DNA of 56,749 bases, from assembly GCA_947476425.1 (NCBI GenBank), contig CANJQJ010000016.1, forward strand, positions 1 through 56,749, written 5' to 3'. Below, piece after piece: positions 44,300 to 52,237 of this stretch (the stretch's first letter is position 1; each line of letters begins with the position of its first letter). A model generated the notes under the pieces. It was not told where the DNA came from. It worked only from the letters and a program-made list of their open reading frames with translations, and did no database searches. Source of the DNA: Sphingomonadaceae bacterium. GTDB taxonomy: Bacteria; Pseudomonadota; Alphaproteobacteria; Sphingomonadales; Sphingomonadaceae. The position numbers and the translations under genes were made by a program.

Positions 44300-45877
44300 C
44301 TATCGATGGTGTCGCGTATCGCGAAATTCGCGATAATCCTCCAGCACCTTGCGCATTCGCCGGATTGCCTCGCGGCGTTGGGTTTCATCGCGAATATGGG
44401 CGAGTTCGCGCTTCAGGTTGACCGCGAAATCGGCATAGTCATTCTGCCAGTCGCGGCCGACATGGATGTCGGCGCGGCCGGTGGCGAGGCGTTTGGCGGG
44501 TTGGCCGGGGGTAAGCAGGTAGCGCTCGCCGATGGCCGGGGTCAGTATGCTTGCGACCTCGGCTTTCATCGCATCGTGGAGCGACTGGATCGCGCCGGCC
44601 TCGCCATGATCGAGGAACAGGCTGCCCCTGATCGGTGCGCGGGCGCGGATCCAGGCGATGAGATCGTGGCGATCGGCATGCGCGGAATAGCTGTCGATGC
44701 GGCGGATGTTGGCGCGGACGGCCAGTTCGCGGCCCGAGATGCGGACTCGTTTGGCGCCATCCAGGATGATGCGTCCGAGCGACCCCTCGGCCTGATAGCC
44801 AACGAAAAGGATCGTGGAATCGGAACGGGCCAGATTGTGGAAGAGATGGTGGCGGATGCGACCGGCTTCGCACATGCCCGATGCCGCCAGGATGATCGCT
44901 CCCGAGACGGTATTGAGGCGCATCGATTCCTGCGCGCTTTCGACGAAGTGGAAGGCGGGGTGGCGGAATACTTCGCCCTTGCCCATGTCTTCCAGCTCGT
45001 CCGCGTGCCGGGCGAACACGCCAGTGGCGCGGCTGGCGAGCGGGCTGTCGATGAAAACCGAGGGGTTCGGCAATCGATCGGCGTCGATGAGCTTGGCGAT
45101 ATCCAGCAGCAATTCCTGCGTACGCTCGACGGCGAAGACAGGAATGACGAGATTGCCGCCTTGCGAGAGCGCGGCCTTTATCTCGGTTTCCAGCAGCGTG
45201 CGGCGTTGGTCGATGGTCTGGACGATACGCTCGCGATCGCCATAGGTGCTTTCGCAGACGACATGGTCGATGCCGGCCGGCCCCCCGGGATCCGGATGGA
45301 ACGCCTTCCACTCCGGGCCGAGATCGCCCGAAAAAAGCAGGCCCATCTCGCCATCGCGGATCTCGACCGAGGATGAGCCGAGGATGTGCCCCGCATTCCA
45401 TAGGCGGCCCCGCAGGCCGGGCAGTGGCTCGAACCATGTATCGTAGGCGACAGGCTCGATCAGGTCGATTGCGGCCTCAGCGTCGGCCTCGGTATAGAGC
45501 GGCTCGAACTCGGGTTCGTCGGCACGGTCCTTGCGCCGGTTGCGGCGGGAGACGTCGCTCGCCTGGATACGGGCCGAGTCCATGAGCATGTAGTCGAGCA
45601 GGTCGCGGGTTGCCTCGGTGCAATAGACCGGCCCCTTGTAGCCGCCTGCGACGAGGCGCGGGAGCAGGCCGCTATGATCGATATGGGCATGCGTGAGGAT
45701 GACGGCATCAATCTTGCCGGGCGCGAAGGCGAAGGGCTGGTGGTTGAGCTGTTCGAGGCTGCGCGAGCCCTGGAACATGCCGCAATCGACCAGGATGCGG
45801 CGGCCACGGACGTCGAGCTCCATGCAGGAGCCGGTGACGGTCTGCGCCGCGCCGTGGAAAGTGAGTTCGACAGTCAT
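44300..45877 (-). CDS. metallo-beta-lactamase/beta-CASP RNA-processing-type protein
   Basis: This encodes 525 residues. The metal site HAHIDH is at 63-68 ('ILTHAHIDHSGLLPRL'), with further ligands in 'NAGHILGSSSVEI' and 'LFSGDLGP'. A beta-CASP insertion follows ('NLVIPVFAVERTQELLLDI', 'SPLASRATGVFARHADE', 'ILAASGMCEAGRIRHHL'), then a C-terminal RMMBL-like part with 'IDSYSAHADRHDLIAW' and 'LDHGEAGAIQSLHDA'. This layout is that of YciF/CPSF73-like nucleases. It probably acts on RNA; the substrate is unknown. Confidence 0.92.
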   Translation of the reverse strand: MTVELTFHGAAQTVTGSCMELDVRGRRILVDCGMFQGSRSLEQLNHQPFAFAPGKIDAVILTHAHIDHSGLLPRLVAGGYKGPVYCTEATRDLLDYMLMDSARIQASDVSRRNRRKDRADEPEFEPLYTEADAEAAIDLIEPVAYDTWFEPLPGLRGRLWNAGHILGSSSVEIRDGEMGLLFSGDLGPEWKAFHPDPGGPAGIDHVVCESTYGDRERIVQTIDQRRTLLETEIKAALSQGGNLVIPVFAVERTQELLLDIAKLIDADRLPNPSVFIDSPLASRATGVFARHADELEDMGKGEVFRHPAFHFVESAQESMRLNTVSGAIILAASGMCEAGRIRHHLFHNLARSDSTILFVGYQAEGSLGRIILDGAKRVRISGRELAVRANIRRIDSYSAHADRHDLIAWIRARAPIRGSLFLDHGEAGAIQSLHDAMKAEVASILTPAIGERYLLTPGQPAKRLATGRADIHVGRDWQNDYADFAVNLKRELAHIRDETQRREAIRRMRKVLEDYREFRDTRHHR

Positions 45878-45886
45878 TCAGGCATA

Positions 45887-45918
45887 CTCCCCGGGACGTA
45901 GTAGCGCGTCCCGGGGAG
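45887..45918. terminator. strong hairpin between the beta-CASP gene and the HsaA-like gene
   Basis: CTCCCCGGGACG (45887-45898) pairs perfectly with CGTCCCGGGGAG (45907-45918) around an 8-base loop. There is no T-run. It lies after the leftward monooxygenase operon and just before the start of the leftward beta-CASP gene, so it may end the upstream operon or structure the next leader. Confidence 0.5.
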
Positions 45919-45938
45919 GGCCCCAAGCCAGTTCGGCG

Positions 45939-47165
45939 TCAGTAAGCGCCCGGAGGTGCGATGTTCTGCGTGCCGAGGCGATCGCGGCCATAGATTTCAT
46001 AGCCGAGCGCCGGGACGTTCTGGATGTGGCGCAGGCCGACATGGACGTCGCGCCAGAAGCGGCTGATCGGCTTGTCGAGCGAGAAAGCCGAGGAGCCGGC
46101 GATGAACATGATGCTCTCGATCGCCGAATGGACGAGCTCGACCACCTGGCCGCACATCGCCTTCTGCTGCGCGCGTTCCGGGAAGGGGAATTCGCGGCCG
46201 GTCACCGCAACATCGTCGAGCGCGCCGATTACCGAGAAGAGCAGCGTTCGTGCCGAATTGAGCTGCGAGGCGACGCGACCGATGTCGTGGTTGAACACGC
46301 CCGAGTCGGCACGCTTGGCATACATGGTCGTGACGATCGGCTTGTTCTTGTCCGCCTCGATCAGTTCGAGCATGGCTTCCGCCGCGCCGATCAGCTGGGC
46401 GATACCCGTGGCGCGAACGACTGGAACGACCGGGACGCGATCCGAAGGCGCGCCGACGTGACGCTTGCCGGGTTCGACATAGCCATAGGGCTTGTCCATC
46501 ATCACCATCATGTGCTCGGGAACGAAGACGTCCTTGGCGACGCTGGTGTCAGAGCCGGTGCCCTGCATGCCGGTGACATACCAGCTGTCGACGATCTCGA
46601 GCTCGCTGAACGGGATGTAGACCATGTTGATGCCGGGGACGACGGGGCCCTCATAGCCTTCGAGCACGACGCCCGACTGGGCCCAATCGGACTGGCGCGA
46701 GCCGGAGGTATAGGGCCACGCGCCGTTGACGATCCAGCCGCCATCGACCTTCTTCGCCTTGCCCGGCGGGTTGTAGGCGCCGCAGACCTTGGCTGGACCA
46801 TTGCCGAAGATCGTGTCCTGGATCGCATCCGACGACAGGCTGGTCACCCAGCTCGTGCCATTGACGATCTGAAGAACCCACGAGATCGACGGATCGCCCT
46901 TGGCGATTTCCATCTGGACTCGCGAGAAATCGGTGAAGGAGAGACCACCACCACCGAGGCGCTTGGGCAGCAGCATCGTCAGCAGGCCATTTTCGTTGAG
47001 CGCCTTGTCGACCGTCGGGGTCGGCGAGCGCAGCTTCTCGCCAAGCGGCGCTTCTGCGCGCAAGAGATCGCGAAGCCCCTTGGCCTTTGCAATGAAGCTC
47101 TCCGCTACCGAAGCGTCGGCGAAGGTGGAAAGCGTTTCGGTGTCTACTTTGGGGGCAGTAGCCAT
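45939..47165 (-). CDS. HsaA-like flavin-dependent monooxygenase / acyl-CoA dehydrogenase-fold protein
   Basis: This encodes 408 residues from ATG 47165 (AAAAGGAC upstream). The acyl-CoA dehydrogenase fold shows 'LNENGLLTMLLPKRLGGGGLSFTDF', 'GGWIVNGAWPYTSGSRQSDWAQSG', 'SWYVTGMQGTGSDTSVAKDVFVPEHMM' and 'FSLDKPISRFWRDVHVGLRH'. The 'GTGSDT' loop and the C-terminal 'R-D-V-H' pattern match the group D flavin hydroxylases and related dehydrogenases. It is the last gene of the leftward dioxygenase operon, 19 bp after the TetR gene. It may hydroxylate the diol or phenol formed upstream. The reaction is inferred. Confidence 0.82.
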   Translation of the reverse strand: MATAPKVDTETLSTFADASVAESFIAKAKGLRDLLRAEAPLGEKLRSPTPTVDKALNENGLLTMLLPKRLGGGGLSFTDFSRVQMEIAKGDPSISWVLQIVNGTSWVTSLSSDAIQDTIFGNGPAKVCGAYNPPGKAKKVDGGWIVNGAWPYTSGSRQSDWAQSGVVLEGYEGPVVPGINMVYIPFSELEIVDSWYVTGMQGTGSDTSVAKDVFVPEHMMVMMDKPYGYVEPGKRHVGAPSDRVPVVPVVRATGIAQLIGAAEAMLELIEADKNKPIVTTMYAKRADSGVFNHDIGRVASQLNSARTLLFSVIGALDDVAVTGREFPFPERAQQKAMCGQVVELVHSAIESIMFIAGSSAFSLDKPISRFWRDVHVGLRHIQNVPALGYEIYGRDRLGTQNIAPPGAY

Positions 47166-47184
47166 CAGTTTGTCCTTTTGTGTG

Positions 47185-47817
47185 TCAGGTTGTTTTTCGG
47201 CCCTGCTGGCCTGCGAGTTTAAGGGCCCATGTCTGAAGTGCATCGGGCGCCTGGTTCCATTGCTCCTCCCACGCTGACGATGCCGGGACGATCAGCGTAC
47301 TGAGTTGCAATCTTAACAAGGTTTCGACAAATCCGCTGCGATTAATCGTCATTCGGAGCTGCGATTCAAGATAATCCAGCACCGGATCGAGCGCATCGCT
47401 GAGTGCGGCCATGTGCCGCTCGAAGTGGCTGCGGAAGAAATCGAGGTGGAATGCAGGCTCCACTTCGAAGATTCGCTGCGGCGAGCGTTCCCTCGTGAAT
47501 TCAGCGTGGAAACGCATCACCGCCCTGAGCCGCTCGATCGGATCCGCTATTCCGTTCCCGACCGACCTGATCCCGTTTTCGAACCCCGCGCAAACAAACT
47601 CGCTGACTGCCGCAAGTACTTCATCCTTGGAGGAAAAGTAGCGGTAGAGAGTGCCGCGCGAGACCCCGCTGGCATCGCTGATGTCGCTCATCGACAAGCG
47701 TCGCGTGCCGACATCGGCAATAGCCCGGATCGCCCCGTCGAGAATCTTGATCACAGAACCGGGCTGTTCAGCCTTGGTGCTGCTCTCCGAGATTTCGGCG
47801 GGGCTGAGGAGTTTCAC
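47185..47817 (-). CDS. TetR/AcrR family transcriptional regulator
   Basis: This encodes 210 residues. The N-terminal DNA-binding domain is at ~20-68: 'ILDGAIRAIADVGTRRLSMSDISDASGVSRGTLYRYFSSKDEVL' in segments. The C-terminal domain is all helical. The start is a GTG that overlaps the stop of the short-chain dehydrogenase gene (GTGA). It lies within the dioxygenase operon and probably represses it at the divergent promoter region near 51.85 kb. Confidence 0.87.
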   Translation of the reverse strand: MKLLSPAEISESSTKAEQPGSVIKILDGAIRAIADVGTRRLSMSDISDASGVSRGTLYRYFSSKDEVLAAVSEFVCAGFENGIRSVGNGIADPIERLRAVMRFHAEFTRERSPQRIFEVEPAFHLDFFRSHFERHMAALSDALDPVLDYLESQLRMTINRSGFVETLLRLQLSTLIVPASSAWEEQWNQAPDALQTWALKLAGQQGRKTT

Positions 47818-48623
47818 GGCTGGTTTTCCATCTCGGCAAGATTGTGAGGCACGGAGACATAGCCGGGAAGATTCTGTCCGCCATCGACATTGATCAATTC
47901 GCCGGTGACGAAGCGCGACATTTCCGAGGCGAGGAATACGACCACCGGGCCGATGTCATTTTCGGGATCGCCTGCGCGCAACAGCGGGTTGGATGCTGTC
48001 GCCATATCAAGGAAACCGGGGACATCATTGACGAGCTGGGCGAAGACCTGGCCCATGCCGGTCGGCGCGATCGCGTTGACCCGGATGTTGAAGCGGCCCC
48101 ATTCGACGGCAGCGCTGCGCGTCAGGCCGAGAATCGCCATCTTGTTCATGTTGTAATCGGCATGCAGCCAGGCGCCAGTCTGCGCGTCGATCGAGTAGAA
48201 GTTCACGATCGAGCCGCCATGTTCCTTCATGTGCGGGAAGGCGGCGCGCATCGCCCACCAATTCCCCCACGTGCCGATTTCGAGCGTGCGCTTGAGCATC
48301 TCGTCGGTCTTCTGCTCGAGCAGGATGTTGGGAGAGAGCTGCGAGGCATTGTTGACGAGGATATCGAGCTGGCCGAATTCGGCGACCGAGCGCTCGATCA
48401 TCTCGAAGACTTCGTCCTTGACGCCCATGTCGGTCGCGAAGCCGATCGCATCGACGTCGAAATCCTTGCGAATCTCGGACGCGACCTTCTCGGTGGCTGG
48501 ACCATCCCGTCCGGTTACGACGATTTTCGCACCTTCGCGCGCCAGCCGCCGCGAAATGCCATGGCCGAGGCCCTTGGCACCGCCGGTGACGATCGCAACC
48601 TTGCCCTTCAACATACCCGTCAT
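47814..48623 (-). CDS. short-chain dehydrogenase/reductase
   Basis: This encodes 269 residues. The NAD(P) motif is 'VTGGAKGLGHGISRRL', followed by 'DILVNNASQLSP'. The active site is the Ser in 'NFYSIDAQTG' and 'YNMNK' (YxxxK), 13 residues apart as usual. The C-terminal 'ITGELINVDGG'-type end reads 'VTGELINVDGGQNLPGY'. It sits between the ferredoxin reductase and the TetR gene, with 4-bp overlaps on both sides. In this operon it probably oxidises the cis-dihydrodiol or alcohol made by the dioxygenase; the substrate is unknown. Confidence 0.92.
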   Translation of the reverse strand: MTGMLKGKVAIVTGGAKGLGHGISRRLAREGAKIVVTGRDGPATEKVASEIRKDFDVDAIGFATDMGVKDEVFEMIERSVAEFGQLDILVNNASQLSPNILLEQKTDEMLKRTLEIGTWGNWWAMRAAFPHMKEHGGSIVNFYSIDAQTGAWLHADYNMNKMAILGLTRSAAVEWGRFNIRVNAIAPTGMGQVFAQLVNDVPGFLDMATASNPLLRAGDPENDIGPVVVFLASEMSRFVTGELINVDGGQNLPGYVSVPHNLAEMENQP

Positions 48624-49795
48624 ACTCTCTCCTGCTTTGTCAGTTCGCTTAGCGAACGATCAAGATCGCCCCGCTCTGCGCAACGATCACAGGTGAGCAC
48701 ATAGCCCCGGATTTCGCTTTCGCTGTCGCGGAATAGATATTTCATACCGCGCTCGTCATCATCGACCTTCTCCCACGCGCCTTCGACGCCGAATGGGGCG
48801 GGAAGCAGGACGACGGGATAGGCGGTGGTCTTCACCTGCACCGACAGCGGCGGGAAGCGGATGTCCGTAGCGGTACCGAGCGCGCTGGGCGCGATCGCGC
48901 GGGCCGCAGCCATGATCGGGGTGACATAGGCGGAGGTGCCATGCGGATATTCAGCACAATCGCCGATCGCGAAGATATGTGGATCGCTTGTGCGGCCATT
49001 GAGATCGACCTTGATGCCGCGACCGATTTCGAGCCCTGCCGCAGCCGCCAGGCTCGTGTGGGGGCGCAAGCCGACCGCCGAGAGCAGCGCATCCGACTGG
49101 ATCGTGGTGCCATCGTCGAGCGTCGCCTTGAAGCCGGGCCCGTCGGTATCGATCGCGACGACCTTGCGGCCGAGATGCCATGTCACGCCCTGCTTTTCGA
49201 GCGCGCCGCGGATCGCGTCGCCGATCGGCGCGGGAACGAGCTGTGCGAGCGGATGGCCAAGCATGTCGACGACAGTCGCCTTGTATCCGCTTGCGGTGAG
49301 ATCATTGGAAAATTCGGTGCCGACGAGGCCGCCGCCCAGGATCAGCACATGGGCGCCATCCGGGAGGCTCTCGCGGAACGTGCGATACTGCTCGAGATCG
49401 TTGACCGGTCGTGCGCGATGCGCGGCGTCACCTTCGATCGGCGCCTGGACGCAATCTGCTCCGAGAGCGAGGATCAGCGAGTCGTAGGCGATCGGGCCGC
49501 CGGTGGTGAGAAGGATCCTGTCGGTGCGATCGATAGCTTCGGCCGAGCGACCTGCGCGCAGGTCGAGCTTGAGCTGCGCCGCCATTTTCTCGGCCGGGGT
49601 GGTGACGAGGGTATCGGCATTCTTGCCCTTGGCGAGCGCAGTGGAGAGCGCAGGCTTCGAGTAGAAATGGCCATCGTCTCCGGTAACCAGAGTCAGCCGC
49701 GCTTCCGGCGCGAGCTTGCGAAGCTCGCGCAACACGCCGTAGCCGGCAAGACCACTGCCGACGACGACAATATGCGGAGGTGCGGACTGACTCAT
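48620..49795 (-). CDS. FAD-dependent ferredoxin/rubredoxin reductase
   Basis: This encodes 391 residues. Two dinucleotide-binding motifs are visible: 'VVVGSGLAGYGVLREL' (~10-25) and 'VLILGGGLVGTEFSNDL' (~150-166). The FAD-binding end is 'IFAIGDCAEYPHG'. The layout matches rubredoxin/ferredoxin-NAD(P) reductases that feed Rieske dioxygenases or P450s. A Cys pair near the C-terminus ('LTCDRCAERGD') is unusual. It lies 11 bp downstream of the beta subunit gene, so it is the likely electron donor for the divergently encoded ferredoxin. Confidence 0.9.
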   Translation of the reverse strand: MSQSAPPHIVVVGSGLAGYGVLRELRKLAPEARLTLVTGDDGHFYSKPALSTALAKGKNADTLVTTPAEKMAAQLKLDLRAGRSAEAIDRTDRILLTTGGPIAYDSLILALGADCVQAPIEGDAAHRARPVNDLEQYRTFRESLPDGAHVLILGGGLVGTEFSNDLTASGYKATVVDMLGHPLAQLVPAPIGDAIRGALEKQGVTWHLGRKVVAIDTDGPGFKATLDDGTTIQSDALLSAVGLRPHTSLAAAAGLEIGRGIKVDLNGRTSDPHIFAIGDCAEYPHGTSAYVTPIMAAARAIAPSALGTATDIRFPPLSVQVKTTAYPVVLLPAPFGVEGAWEKVDDDERGMKYLFRDSESEIRGYVLTCDRCAERGDLDRSLSELTKQERV

Positions 49796-49806
49796 GGTTT
49801 CTCCTG

Positions 49807-50382
49807 TCAGAGGAAGATGGCGAGATTTGCCATCGACAGCGTCGATTGATCGAGAATGATCTCACGACGCGCCAGCTTGTAGACGCCCCCGACATTGCGC
49901 CAGACATCGCGACGCTCGCCGCTGGTCTGCTCATTCTCCGGAACGGAGAGGCGGCTGCGCTCGACGTAGAGATAGCTTATCACTTCATATTCTTCCGGAG
50001 CGTCGAGCTCGCCAACGCGAACATTGGTGACGAAACGGCGCGTACGCGAGGGAGGATCTTCCGCCCAGGCGCTCTTGGTCAGGCGACCGGTGCGCAGCAG
50101 CAGCGACTCATAGGTGTCGTCGAAGTGCATCATCGTGCGCATCACGTCACGATCCTTGTTCACGCCATTGCGAGTCAGGCGGATCGGCGCGGTGTAGACA
50201 AGGTCTTCAGCGAGCATCGCGACCCAATCGTCGAAGCGGCGCTCGTCAAGAGCGGCCGCCTCGTCGTAGAGGGTTTCGAGGATGCGATTGTAGATTTCGG
50301 AGCCAAGCGGCACCCGAACTTTAGAGACCAGTCCGCGGACAATAGCGCTCTGGTCCGCGGAAGCAGTCGAACGATCAATCAT
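49807..50382 (-). CDS. aromatic-ring-hydroxylating dioxygenase beta subunit
   Basis: This 191-residue small subunit has the NTF2-like fold: 'ILETLYDEAAALDERRFDDWVAMLAEDLVYTAPI' in segments, 'MMHFDDTYESLLLRTGRL', 'SRTRRFVTNVRVGE', and the C-terminal 'KLARREIILDQSTLS'. Length and motifs are typical of naphthalene/biphenyl-type beta subunits, which stabilise the alpha3beta3 hexamer. It lies 22 bp after the alpha subunit gene. Confidence 0.93.
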   Translation of the reverse strand: MIDRSTASADQSAIVRGLVSKVRVPLGSEIYNRILETLYDEAAALDERRFDDWVAMLAEDLVYTAPIRLTRNGVNKDRDVMRTMMHFDDTYESLLLRTGRLTKSAWAEDPPSRTRRFVTNVRVGELDAPEEYEVISYLYVERSRLSVPENEQTSGERRDVWRNVGGVYKLARREIILDQSTLSMANLAIFL

Positions 50383-50404
50383 TGATAATCCTCTCTAAAC
50401 CAGT

Positions 50405-51796
50405 TCAGGCGTCAGCCGACATCAGGCGATGGTAGGCGAGCCACCAATTCCACTGCGTGTCGTCCTTGGTGAAACCGGGATAGCAATAGCCACCGCCCTG
50501 CCAGCCTTCCGGCTTTTCGTGGCCGTGAATTGCCTGGTACTTGAGCGTCTGGGTCTTGCTCATCACGCCGCGTGCGGCGCGCTGGATCTGCGGCCAGGTG
50601 TCGGCATCATCCTGCTCGATCAGGCCGGACGTTCCGGTCTGCTGAATCGAATTCTGCAGCATGTCGCGCTTCATCTGCTCCGGGCAATCCTTCTCGGCGA
50701 AGATGAAGTTGACGAACTCGACCTGGTGCGGACCGCGCGGCACATAGGCATGAAGCGCGAGCGCGCCTGACGATCCACCGTCCGTACGGGGCGCGAAGAT
50801 GAATGCGACCAGGACGTTCGGGAACATGCCGCCAACCTGCGGCGGGATCGTCGCGAGCTGCTCGACCTGTGCCGGCGAGAGATTCTTGTGGAGCTGCGGA
50901 ATGAGTTCCTTGGTGATGCCGGGAGGCGGCAGCATTTCCAGGCGCTCGTCGAGGGTCTTGCCTTCGAAGCTCATGTCCGAGAACATCTTGAAGGTCTGCG
51001 CGGCTTCGAGGCAACGGAGAGAGTGGCCCTGTTCGAAACCGACATCGACGCCGTACATTCCAGGCGCGTTGTCATAGATCGACTCTGCAGTTCCGCCCAT
51101 GACGCCACCTTCCATCAGGGAGCGGTGAAGGGTCAGCGTGTGGAAGCCGTCCGAAGCCGACTGCTCCGAAGGAATCTTCCAGTTGCACGGCAGGACGAAG
51201 CGCTGCGGCGGGCCGAGCAGTTCGAGGCCGGAGTCGGTGCGGCAGAAGAGCTGATCGAGATAATATTTGGCATCGCCAAGGAACTCGTCGAACGACGGGC
51301 CTTCAATGTTCCAGGTGGCGAAGATCAGGCCGCCATAGATATGGACGCGGGCCTTCTTGAGGCCGAGCTCGTCCTTGGTGCGCTTGGAGCCGTGCATCTG
51401 CTCCTTCTCGATCGGCGCGCCGATGAAGCTGCCGTCGGGACGGAACGCCCAGCCATGATAGATGCAGCGATGAATTGGCGCATTGCCGGCTTCGGCAGTG
51501 CAGACCTTCATGCCGCGATGCGGGCAGACGTTCAGCGAGACGTTGATCTGGCCGTCGCGTGCTCGAGCGACGATCACATTGTCTTCGCCCATGTCGCGTA
51601 CCACATAGTCACCGGATTTCGGGATTTCCGAGTCGTGACCGAGGAGAAGCCAGGTCTTTGCGAAGATGCGCTCCATCTCGTGGTGATAGAGTTCGGCGTC
51701 GTCCATCACGCGCATCGACACTTCGTTCATGTCGCGGTCGATCAGGTCGTCTAGAGTGGTCCCGTCACTAAGGACAAATCCGGGCTTGTGTAACAT
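50405..51796 (-). CDS. aromatic-ring-hydroxylating dioxygenase alpha subunit (Rieske)
   Basis: This encodes 463 residues. The Rieske [2Fe-2S] ligands are C91, H93, C111 and H114 ('NVCPHRGMKV', 'CIYHGWAF'). The mononuclear iron site has D216, H219 and H224 in 'SDGFHTLTLH', the standard D-x2-H-x4-H spacing. The third ligand is probably an Asp in 'EQDDADTW'. GCAGGAGAGGCTC before ATG 51796 sets the start; 15 more in-frame codons upstream are not used. It forms the oxygenase with the beta subunit. The substrate is probably an aromatic ring, not further predictable. Confidence 0.95.
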   Translation of the reverse strand: MLHKPGFVLSDGTTLDDLIDRDMNEVSMRVMDDAELYHHEMERIFAKTWLLLGHDSEIPKSGDYVVRDMGEDNVIVARARDGQINVSLNVCPHRGMKVCTAEAGNAPIHRCIYHGWAFRPDGSFIGAPIEKEQMHGSKRTKDELGLKKARVHIYGGLIFATWNIEGPSFDEFLGDAKYYLDQLFCRTDSGLELLGPPQRFVLPCNWKIPSEQSASDGFHTLTLHRSLMEGGVMGGTAESIYDNAPGMYGVDVGFEQGHSLRCLEAAQTFKMFSDMSFEGKTLDERLEMLPPPGITKELIPQLHKNLSPAQVEQLATIPPQVGGMFPNVLVAFIFAPRTDGGSSGALALHAYVPRGPHQVEFVNFIFAEKDCPEQMKRDMLQNSIQQTGTSGLIEQDDADTWPQIQRAARGVMSKTQTLKYQAIHGHEKPEGWQGGGYCYPGFTKDDTQWNWWLAYHRLMSADA

Positions 51797-51832
51797 GAGC
51801 CTCTCCTGCTCTTGGGGGGGAATTTGCGAATG

Positions 51833-51861
51833 GTTATACATATTGCACGAAAACTGTTCAA
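51833..51861 (-). promoter_or_regulatory. promoter-like sequence for the dioxygenase operon
   Basis: On the minus strand TTGAAC (51861-51856) and TATAAC (51838-51833) are separated by 17 bp. The predicted start lies near 51826, about 30 bases before the alpha-subunit ATG. It overlaps the oppositely directed ferredoxin promoter. Confidence 0.6.
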
Positions 51862-51871
51862 GCTGTAATGT
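51843..51871 (+). promoter_or_regulatory. promoter-like sequence for the ferredoxin gene
   Basis: TTGCAC (51843-51848) and TAATGT (51866-51871) are spaced by 17 bp, and the ferredoxin ATG is 21 bases further on. The two divergent promoters overlap by 19 bp, so one bound regulator could control both. Confidence 0.5.
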
Positions 51872-51891
51872 GCTGAGGGAAGGAGATTTGG

Positions 51892-52104
51892 ATGTCTGGT
51901 CGTCTTAAGGTTGTTATCGATTTGCCTGCATGCTGCGGCTACGGAATCTGCGCGGAAATTTGCCCGGAAGTCTACAAGCTCGACGAAAATGGCATCGTTT
52001 TCGTCGATGACGTGATCGTGCCCGAAGGCTTGGAGGCCACCGCCAAGGAAGGCGCCGACGCCTGCCCGCAGAACGCGCTCAAGATCGTCCCTGCGGGCGA
52101 ATGA
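51892..52104 (+). CDS. CYP-type 3Fe-4S / 4Fe-4S ferredoxin
   Basis: This 70-residue acidic ferredoxin has cysteines C14, C15, C20, C24 and C58. C14-C-G-Y-G-I-C20 fits the 'C-x-G-x-G-x-C' signature of ferredoxins that serve P450s and some Rieske oxygenases, and C58 is in 'DACPQNAL'. C24 stands where 3Fe-4S members usually have Ala, so a fourth ligand (4Fe-4S) is possible. GGGAAGGAG precedes the ATG. It is divergent from the dioxygenase alpha gene and probably carries electrons from the reductase at 48.6 kb. Confidence 0.9.
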   Translation: MSGRLKVVIDLPACCGYGICAEICPEVYKLDENGIVFVDDVIVPEGLEATAKEGADACPQNALKIVPAGE

Positions 52105-52237
52105 TCGCTACTACCGTGCGACAGGGTGTCGCGCGGTTTCCAGCTTCGAATCGGCTCCTATCGCGTGGCAGGTCTGCCATTTGCGATGCTGAGTCACGAG
52201 CATCGGCCTGACCGCCAGCGATAGAGAGTGGACCCTG

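Noticed and set aside
45693-47222. 509-codon plus-strand open frame over the HsaA-like gene
   Set aside because: Antisense shadow; the minus-strand protein has clear family motifs and an RBS.
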